A stretch of 13,500 nucleotides of DNA from Gorillibacterium sp. GTDB lineage: Bacteria; Bacillota; Bacilli; Paenibacillales; NBRC-103111. The number at the start of each line of letters is the position of its first letter. Position 1 is the stretch's first letter. Shown here piece by piece: positions 9,007-13,500 of the stretch. Location: contig JACMJI010000323.1 of NCBI GenBank assembly GCA_014380705.1, positions 1 through 13,500 of the forward strand. The letters run 5' to 3'. The translations under genes were made by a program, and so were the position numbers. The notes beneath the pieces were generated by a model. That model was given only the letters and a program-made list of their open reading frames with translations. It was not told the DNA's origin and searched no databases.

Positions 9007-9036
9007 ATTTTACCACAGCGTGAATTAGCTTCTCAA
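9007..9036 (-). promoter_or_regulatory. Sigma-A promoter of ftsH
   Basis: Minus strand TTGAGA (9031-9036, 5 of 6) and TAAAAT (9007-9012, 5 of 6) with 18-nt spacing. TGG directly before the -10 makes it an extended -10 promoter. Transcription would start near 9000, giving a leader of about 20 nt that already holds the ribosome binding site. No heat-shock CIRCE-type repeat is visible. Confidence 0.8.
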
Positions 9037-9077
9037 CTGAACTGAAGGGTTCAAGCCTATGGGAATGAGCAACAACG

Positions 9078-9617
9078 TCATTCTGAGTAGATCTCTTCCT
9101 TTAAAATTCCAACATAGGGCAGATTGCGGTATTTCTCAGCGAAATCCAAACCATAACCAACAACAAATTCATCAGGAATTTCAAAGCCTCTATAATCAGG
9201 CTGTAACGGAACCGTACGACGAGCAGGTTTGTCAAACAAGGCAACGACCTTAACGGAGTTCGCTGCTCTGCCTTCCAGCAGTTCAATCACATAGCTAAGC
9301 GTCATGCCGCTGTCAATAATGTCTTCCACAATCAGAACATCACGACCTTCAACCGAGACATCCAGATCTTTAATGATTTTGACTACACCCGATGAACGGG
9401 TAGAGGCTCCATAGCTGGAAACAGCCATAAAGTCCAATTCGAGAGGAATATCTACATTCTTAACTAGGTCGGCCATAAAGATGAAAGCGCCTTTTAGAAC
9501 ACATATAACAAAAAGCTCCTTACCCTGATAATCCCGGCTAATCTGTTGTCCTAGCTCTTTGATCTTCTGTTGAATCTCTTCTTCGCTGTACATAACCTCT
9601 TTAATGTCGCTGTGCAA
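9078..9617 (-). CDS. hpt: Hypoxanthine phosphoribosyltransferase
   Basis: Purine salvage: converts hypoxanthine (and guanine in many homologues) with PRPP to IMP or GMP. 179 residues, normal length. The PRPP-binding loop VLIVEDIIDSGMTL spans residues 94-107 with the acidic pair E98-D99. Other conserved parts are SSYGASTRSSG (67-77), KIIKDLD (80-86), the LKGA loop (41-44) and the C-terminal GYGLDFAEKYRNLPYVG. The start codon is TTG at 9617, preceded by AGGAGGG (9626-9632) at 8 nt; the next in-frame ATG would remove eight conserved residues and lacks a site. It follows tilS by 64 nt, the same tilS-hprT-ftsH order as B. subtilis (where it is named hprT). No clear terminator lies between hpt and the ftsH promoter. 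Confidence 0.97.
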   Translation of the reverse strand: MHSDIKEVMYSEEEIQQKIKELGQQISRDYQGKELFVICVLKGAFIFMADLVKNVDIPLELDFMAVSSYGASTRSSGVVKIIKDLDVSVEGRDVLIVEDIIDSGMTLSYVIELLEGRAANSVKVVALFDKPARRTVPLQPDYRGFEIPDEFVVGYGLDFAEKYRNLPYVGILKEEIYSE

Positions 9618-9681
9618 AACGATTACCCTCCTACATTTAACCTTTAGTTGATGATGCTGTCATGAAATTCAAAATGAGCCA

Positions 9682-11106
9682 TTACCGACCCGAGAAGGTC
9701 ATGCAGAACAAGCGAGTCGTCTTCTCTGTCATGACGGAATGGGCGGAACGGCGCAAACCAGGAAGCCATAAAATGGTGTTTTCGCTATCGGCAATGATCG
9801 GCCAAATCTTGCGAAGACCTGATGGAATCTTCGCGTCAATAAAGATATCCTTTACTTTTTTGCCGCCATTTAAACCGAATAAGCTTATCCGATCCCCCTC
9901 CCGTCTAGAGCGCACCAGAAGCGGAAAGTGTAAAGACTCTAAATCGAAAAAAACGGTGTTACGGGAAATTTCCCCGCCACTCTGGAGTGCCTCCAAGCAG
10001 TCTGAGGTTGACCAACTGATCTTCATCCCTGAAGCTTCAAGCAGCAGAGAGCCCTCAGCATCCTGTAGGCTTATATAATGAAAGAAATCCTGCGGCATCT
10101 TGACCGGTGCATGCAGCTTTATCCGGTCGTATTCCCGAAGGAATTCGACACCTTCACCCACATCAAATTGAATATTCGGCGGGCTAACCTTAAGAATCAT
10201 GGATCGAATGGTTTCCGTCTGGACATATCCAGTTTCATCCGTTCCCCTTATTCCAGCGGAAAGATAATCTAATATTAGTTTAATCAAACGCCTTTGTAAA
10301 GCGAGATGAGCACCCGCAAAGGCTGCCCTAGAGAACGCGAAGCCCCCGTCAATGTTTGTAACAATACACGAAAACAGAGAATCCGTCTCCTCTTTCAGGT
10401 AAGCGTTTTCCGCTTGCATGAGCTCAGACAGTCTATTCAGCGACTCATCTAAGCGAGGATTGAATTCTCTAAGCGCAGGAAGCACATCAAGCCTGACACG
10501 ATTGCGCGTATAAATTCGTTTCTTATTGCTGCTGTCACAATGGAAGGTCAAGTTATTCTCAAGGCAATGGTTGATGAGCACTTCCTTGTCTATACGAATG
10601 AATGGACGGATAAGTTCCATATGACCAAATTGTCTTTTTGCCGGGATGCCTGATAGACCAGCGGGACCCGTTCCCCTTACTATTCGCATAAGTACCGTCT
10701 CTGCTTGATCCCCTGCATGATGAGCCAATGCAATTTTCGCAGCACCCGTTTTTTCCGCGGTTGCGACGAGGAATTCATAGCGCTTCTTCCTTGCTGCGTC
10801 TTGGGAATTCATCCCTGTTTCTTTAATATAAGCGGGAAGATCGAACACGGCCGTTTCACAAGGAATACCTAGCTTTAATGCGAGTTCAGCCACAGCCGCA
10901 GCCTCACGAGCCGATTCCACTTTGCGAAATCCGTGATTCACATGGGCAACCGTAAGTTTAAACCTCCAGTCCATAGACAGCAAGTGTATGATACTTAGTA
11001 GTGCGATAGAATCAGGCACACCAGAAACCGCGAACACGATGCGGTCTTCCTTCGTGAACAGCTGCTCTTCCCTCACCATATTTTCTACCGTGCGCAGCAA
11101 ATTCAT
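9682..11106 (-). CDS. tilS: tRNA(Ile)-lysidine synthetase with altered PP-loop
   Basis: Adds lysine to C34 of the CAU-anticodon isoleucine tRNA, changing it to read AUA; normally essential. 474 residues, normal length. N-terminal ATP-pyrophosphatase domain: AHVNHGFR near residues 54-61, the AHHAGDQAETVLMRIVRGTG segment and the CDSSN...YTRNRVR substrate-specificity region. The C-terminal TilS domain contains VRSRREGDR, GGKKVKDIFID and TILWLPGLRR. The ATP-binding PP-loop, normally SGGxDS, reads SGVPDS at residues 28-33; codon 30 is GTG. This could weaken ATP binding or be a sequencing error, though the rest is intact and looks under constraint. The ATG follows AAGGGGG by about 6 nt. It lies 104 nt after yabT and 64 nt before hpt. 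Family assignment is secure. Confidence 0.95.
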   Translation of the reverse strand: MNLLRTVENMVREEQLFTKEDRIVFAVSGVPDSIALLSIIHLLSMDWRFKLTVAHVNHGFRKVESAREAAAVAELALKLGIPCETAVFDLPAYIKETGMNSQDAARKKRYEFLVATAEKTGAAKIALAHHAGDQAETVLMRIVRGTGPAGLSGIPAKRQFGHMELIRPFIRIDKEVLINHCLENNLTFHCDSSNKKRIYTRNRVRLDVLPALREFNPRLDESLNRLSELMQAENAYLKEETDSLFSCIVTNIDGGFAFSRAAFAGAHLALQRRLIKLILDYLSAGIRGTDETGYVQTETIRSMILKVSPPNIQFDVGEGVEFLREYDRIKLHAPVKMPQDFFHYISLQDAEGSLLLEASGMKISWSTSDCLEALQSGGEISRNTVFFDLESLHFPLLVRSRREGDRISLFGLNGGKKVKDIFIDAKIPSGLRKIWPIIADSENTILWLPGLRRSAHSVMTEKTTRLFCMTFSGR

Positions 11107-11166
11107 AAGTTTCCCCCTTCAAAGATAAACGCTATCGACGTCCTTTGACACCGTTCGTTTACCGGT

Positions 11167-11211
11167 GAAATATCAGAACTGGATAAGGAAACCATTGTTT
11201 TCTGATATTTC
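11167..11211. repeat. Perfect 12-bp inverted repeat between yabT and tilS
   Basis: Plus strand GAAATATCAGAA (11167-11178), 21 nt, then TTCTGATATTTC (11200-11211). The arm nearest yabT includes the last base of its TAG stop codon. It is AT-rich and is not followed by a T-run on either strand, so it is not a standard intrinsic terminator. It could be an mRNA 3'-end or processing hairpin, or a protein-binding palindrome. Confidence 0.6.
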
Positions 11212-12134
11212 TATAAAAAATTGTTAATATATAAATAAACAACCGAGCTAAATAATACCACCGAAACAGCAATACCTGTCATAAACCAACCCCCAAGACT
11301 TGTTTTGCTTTTAGTCGAGGTAGCTCTTGAACGGTAAACGACATTCTTCCATTCATCATACGCTTCTTTTGAAGATTCATATTGTCCCGTTAAAGCCTTT
11401 CGCAGACAACTCGCATAGGGTCGGCAGGGTAAAGAGTCATCCAGAGCCTTAAGAAGAAGCTCCTTCCCGCGGTTTTGGGGCAGCACGCCTTGTATAAAGC
11501 ATTCATTGCCCGCCCCAAGCAGCCGCAAACAGAGAACCGCAAACGCAAACAAATCGTAGCTATCATCCGCCGTCCGACTGCCAGCGTTCCAATAACCGCG
11601 ATCATATATTTCCGTAAACTGCTTGATGGAGCGCCCCTTTTGAGTGAGTCCACCAAAATCGATAAGGTTAACATTCCCGTATCCAGATACTATTACGTTC
11701 TCGGACTTCAGGTCACAGAAAACGAGACCGCTTCTATGCAGTCCACATAACTGGTCAAGCAATTTAAGCCCAACAACACTAAGCCACTCTGTCCCCTCTG
11801 CTGCGAGGTAGTCTCCCAATTGCTGACCCTCAACATATTTCATTACATAAAAAGGGAATGTCTTATTGCCGAGCATGCAATCGTCCGTCTCAAGTAGAAA
11901 TCCGTGGAACGGACCCGTTAAACCAGACAATAAGCTGATGGCATTCACTTCCGATTGCAAGTCTATGGTATCAAAGCCCATTTTGAGCGCATATCGCTGA
12001 TTATTTCGCTGCACGAGAAAAACTGCCCCGTTGGCCCCTTCGCCTAGTTTTCTCTCCACCTTATAGCTGTTGCGATTCCACTTACCCTTAAGCTCACTGC
12101 CATATGTAAGCGCTGGTTTAAACAACGTTGTCAC
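11211..12134 (-). CDS. yabT: Membrane-anchored Hanks-type Ser/Thr protein kinase (YabT-like)
   Basis: 307 residues. Kinase domain about 25-260: Gly-rich loop GEGANGAV (31-38), ATP lysine K51 in YALKMG, likely helix-C glutamate E62, catalytic loop FCDLKSEN (139-146) with D141 and N146, and DFG at 159-161. The usual His-Arg before the catalytic Asp is Phe-Cys, so this is a non-RD kinase. A basic stretch (about 269-277, rich in R, K, S, T) precedes one C-terminal transmembrane helix (about 283-303) that ends the protein; there is no extracellular sensor domain. B. subtilis YabT has this layout and is a sporulation kinase activated by DNA, so the basic stretch may bind DNA here (inference). The start is GTG at 12134, overlapping the vWA gene by 17 nt with only a weak AGGGACGGG site, so translation is probably coupled. 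Confidence 0.9.
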   Translation of the reverse strand: MTTLFKPALTYGSELKGKWNRNSYKVERKLGEGANGAVFLVQRNNQRYALKMGFDTIDLQSEVNAISLLSGLTGPFHGFLLETDDCMLGNKTFPFYVMKYVEGQQLGDYLAAEGTEWLSVVGLKLLDQLCGLHRSGLVFCDLKSENVIVSGYGNVNLIDFGGLTQKGRSIKQFTEIYDRGYWNAGSRTADDSYDLFAFAVLCLRLLGAGNECFIQGVLPQNRGKELLLKALDDSLPCRPYASCLRKALTGQYESSKEAYDEWKNVVYRSRATSTKSKTSLGGWFMTGIAVSVVLFSSVVYLYINNFL

Positions 12135-12885
12135 TCGATATCCCGTCCCTGCTATCCCGCATTCGAGCGGAGTGTTCTGATGCTTGTCCCGTGTTGGCTA
12201 TGGACGCTGTAGAAGCCTCCTCGGTAAAATAACGGACCGTTTGGAGCAGAGCGGGTCCTGTTGGTGTCGTTCCCTTCATGTTAATGTTATAGAATAACTC
12301 GCTGACTTTTGCAAGGCGGTTTGACCATTTGAGATCGATTCGTACTTCTTCACCCAATGTGCCTGGAAAATGCAGAACAGCCATACGGCTGCTGCCGACT
12401 CGCGACTGTAGGCTTTTCATCAAATCTTGGATCGCTTCCTTCACTGCACCGAGCTTGGGCTTCATGCTGGCACTTGCATCTACAAGCAGCGCAATCTGCA
12501 GGTCTGCCATCTCCTCCATCTCATCAATAACCCGAACAACTTGTGCCCGTTTATCTGGCCTAAGCTCTGCAATATCTTTAAATTCCTGACCCATAATGGA
12601 ACGCAACTCTGCTCCCACAGCCTGCCGAACCGTATGTGCTACTGTTTTGCGTGTCATCATCTGTACGGTTTCCGAAAGTGAGGATGAACCAACCGCTCGA
12701 CTTAGGCCCCCGCCCGCTTGGGCAATTTCGTTAATCTCCTGCATACCAAATTGACCAATTTCTCCGCGGTCGACCACACCAATTACATTAACTGTAATTC
12801 CTTCCTCAAGAGCATGGGCTGCCGCAACAACCGGACTAACTCCTACATTAGAGCAGCCATCCGTAATTAAAATGATTTGCTTCAT
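12118..12885 (-). CDS. yabS: von Willebrand factor A-domain protein (YabS-like), apparently circularly permuted
   Basis: 255 residues, no signal peptide or transmembrane segment, so cytosolic. Residues 1-65 look like the second half of a vWA fold: strand IILITDG with D9, strand TVNVIGVVDRGE (31-42), then a helix ending AQAGGGLSRAV (55-65). A helical linker (about 70-128) follows. Residues 129-222 look like the first half: strand IALLV with the MIDAS motif DASAS (D136, S138, S140) and the threonine loop GTTPTG (205-210). The tail from 223 is Ser-rich and unstructured. All MIDAS residues are present, so metal-dependent binding of a partner protein is likely. The ATG follows AGGAGGGG (12891-12898) at 5 nt. 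It is coupled to the yabT kinase and follows spoIIE, as in B. subtilis. The partner is unknown. Confidence 0.87.
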   Translation of the reverse strand: MKQIILITDGCSNVGVSPVVAAAHALEEGITVNVIGVVDRGEIGQFGMQEINEIAQAGGGLSRAVGSSSLSETVQMMTRKTVAHTVRQAVGAELRSIMGQEFKDIAELRPDKRAQVVRVIDEMEEMADLQIALLVDASASMKPKLGAVKEAIQDLMKSLQSRVGSSRMAVLHFPGTLGEEVRIDLKWSNRLAKVSELFYNINMKGTTPTGPALLQTVRYFTEEASTASIANTGQASEHSARMRDSRDGISSDNVV

Positions 12886-13082
12886 GTTATCCCCTCCTGT
12901 GAGCTACCTATTAACAACCATTGTTTCCCTCCTAAAAGAGTTCTAAACCATTTAATGGATAATGGTATAGAAGGAAACGTATGATAGGAATAGATGGCTT
13001 CGTCAGGGGGCTTATGTCAAAGCAAGGCTCCTCGTCATAGGTGGCGACAGGCTTCGATGCTCCGCTCTTATTTATGATTAAA
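12886..13082. other. Intergenic region spoIIE-yabS
   Basis: 197 nt without a gene apart from the mini-ORF. A 6-bp inverted repeat ACCATT-N8-AATGGT (12947-12966) lies just upstream of the mini-ORF ribosome binding site. An imperfect stem (AGGAGCCTT / AAGCCCCCT on the minus strand, about 13006-13033) lacks a T-run, so no convincing spoIIE terminator is seen. Because yabT homologues are forespore genes, a sigma-F-type promoter is expected here, but I find no clear match. Confidence 0.4.
12904..12921 (-). other. Five-codon mini-ORF with strong ribosome binding site ahead of yabS
   Basis: Minus strand ATG-GTT-GTT-AAT-AGG-TAG, encoding MVVNR, preceded by AGGAGGG (12927-12933) at 5 nt. It is in the same frame as the yabS ATG, which lies 12 codons from it. 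It may be a leader peptide affecting yabS translation, or a relic of an older start closed by an amber codon. Only the sequence pattern supports it. Confidence 0.35.
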
Positions 13083-13500
13083 TCAGCTAACGATCTTTGG
13101 CCGTTCGACCCGGTGCAGGCCTGGCCAACGAAAGGTGGACCATTCTGGTTGATAGCGAGTAATACAAGAAACGATGACCGTCATATCATCCTCTATCTGG
13201 CCCTGCTGATAACGAACCACACGTTCCAATAGGCAGTCGGCAAACTCCTGCGGGTTTTCCGTGCTGATTTCAAGAATCATTCTTTTTAGCCAAAGCTCTT
13301 TATTGACTGCATAACCTGGCGCATCAAAAATCCCATCCGTCATCATGATGAGGATATCGCCTGGTTGAAGCTGAAGCGTAACAAGATCCACATCAATCTC
13401 ACTTAAGATTCCTACAGGAAGGTTGCTAGCCGAGATCGGAATAACCTCACTGCCGCGTTTGATGAAGCTTGGTGTTGAGCCAATTTTCATGAATGTTGTA
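13083..13500 (-). CDS. spoIIE: Stage II sporulation protein E, C-terminal PP2C phosphatase end (5' part outside window)
   Basis: The last 138 residues are visible; the frame stays open to the window edge (TTF before MKIGSTPSF), so the methionine at 13490 is internal. The full protein in this family is about 800 residues with ten N-terminal membrane helices. SpoIIE dephosphorylates the anti-anti-sigma factor SpoIIAA and so activates sigma-F in the forespore; it also acts at the asymmetric septum. Visible phosphatase motifs are KIGSTPSFIKRG, LQPGDILIMMTDGIFDAP with the metal-binding TDG, and the terminal DDMTVIV with its conserved aspartate pair. The tail YQPEWSTFRWP is typical of SpoIIE. It marks the organism as an endospore former. 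The neighbouring yabS and yabT downstream agree with Bacillales gene order. Confidence 0.96.
   Translation of the reverse strand, partial: TTFMKIGSTPSFIKRGSEVIPISASNLPVGILSEIDVDLVTLQLQPGDILIMMTDGIFDAPGYAVNKELWLKRMILEISTENPQEFADCLLERVVRYQQGQIEDDMTVIVSCITRYQPEWSTFRWPGLHRVERPKIVS

Noticed and set aside
9043..9058. Short stem TGAAC-N6-GTTCA after hpt as a terminator
   Set aside because: Only 5 bp, no T-run, and it overlaps the region just upstream of the ftsH -35.
12944..12990. TCATA-N15-CATTATC (minus strand) as a forespore sigma-F/sigma-G promoter for yabS
   Set aside because: Both boxes deviate from consensus and the -10 lacks the GG expected for sigma-F; the match is too weak to call.
13030..13080. 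tRNA-like T-arm sequence in the spoIIE-yabS gap
   Set aside because: No acceptor, D-arm or anticodon arm can be formed around it on either strand.
99..13232. Many plus-strand and alternative-frame open frames of 60-140 codons across the window
   Set aside because: Each lies inside a well-supported minus-strand gene or opposite one, lacks a ribosome binding site and shows no recognisable motif; they are frame shadows.

Overview
The window is a core-genome segment of an endospore-forming Bacillota, most likely Paenibacillaceae (Paenibacillus or a close relative). The order spoIIE - yabS - yabT - tilS - hpt - ftsH - ... - coaX - hslO - yacD - cysK is the familiar Bacillales gene neighbourhood. 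Here a nadA-nadB-nadC block sits between ftsH and coaX, which B. subtilis does not have at this locus. All thirteen genes lie on the minus strand, so transcription runs from high to low coordinates. I see no mobile element, tRNA, rRNA or CRISPR array.

Layout in transcription order. (1) 13500-11211: the 3' end of spoIIE (PP2C-type phosphatase), then a yabS-like von Willebrand A protein and a yabT-like membrane-anchored Ser/Thr kinase whose reading frames overlap by 17 nt. This is a sporulation-linked phosphatase / vWA / kinase group. (2) 11106-9078: tilS (tRNA-Ile lysidine synthetase) and hpt (hypoxanthine salvage). (3) 9036-6892: ftsH as a self-contained unit with its own sigma-A type promoter and a clear intrinsic terminator. 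(4) 6732-527: a compact operon nadA-nadB-nadC-coaX-hslO-yacD. It makes quinolinate and nicotinate mononucleotide from aspartate, phosphorylates pantothenate for CoA, and encodes the redox chaperone Hsp33 and an extracytoplasmic parvulin-type prolyl isomerase. (5) 524 to the window edge: cysK with its own promoter, starting 2 nt after the yacD stop codon and cut off by the window after about 145 codons.

Functionally, the nad-coaX operon groups biosynthesis of two nucleotide cofactors with protein-quality genes. FtsH, HslO and YacD cover membrane proteolysis, oxidative unfolding and secreted-protein folding. Most genes have strong AGGAGG-like ribosome binding sites, and several use GTG or TTG starts (yabT, hpt, nadB, coaX, hslO). 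Intergenic gaps are all below 200 nt, so no stretch over 300 nt lacks a gene.

The points most worth a second look are: the YabS-like protein, whose vWA strands appear in circularly permuted order; a Gly-to-Val change in the otherwise conserved PP-loop of TilS; an in-frame five-codon mini-ORF with a strong ribosome binding site ahead of yabS; a perfect 12-bp inverted repeat directly after yabT; and inverted repeats around the candidate nad operon promoter.
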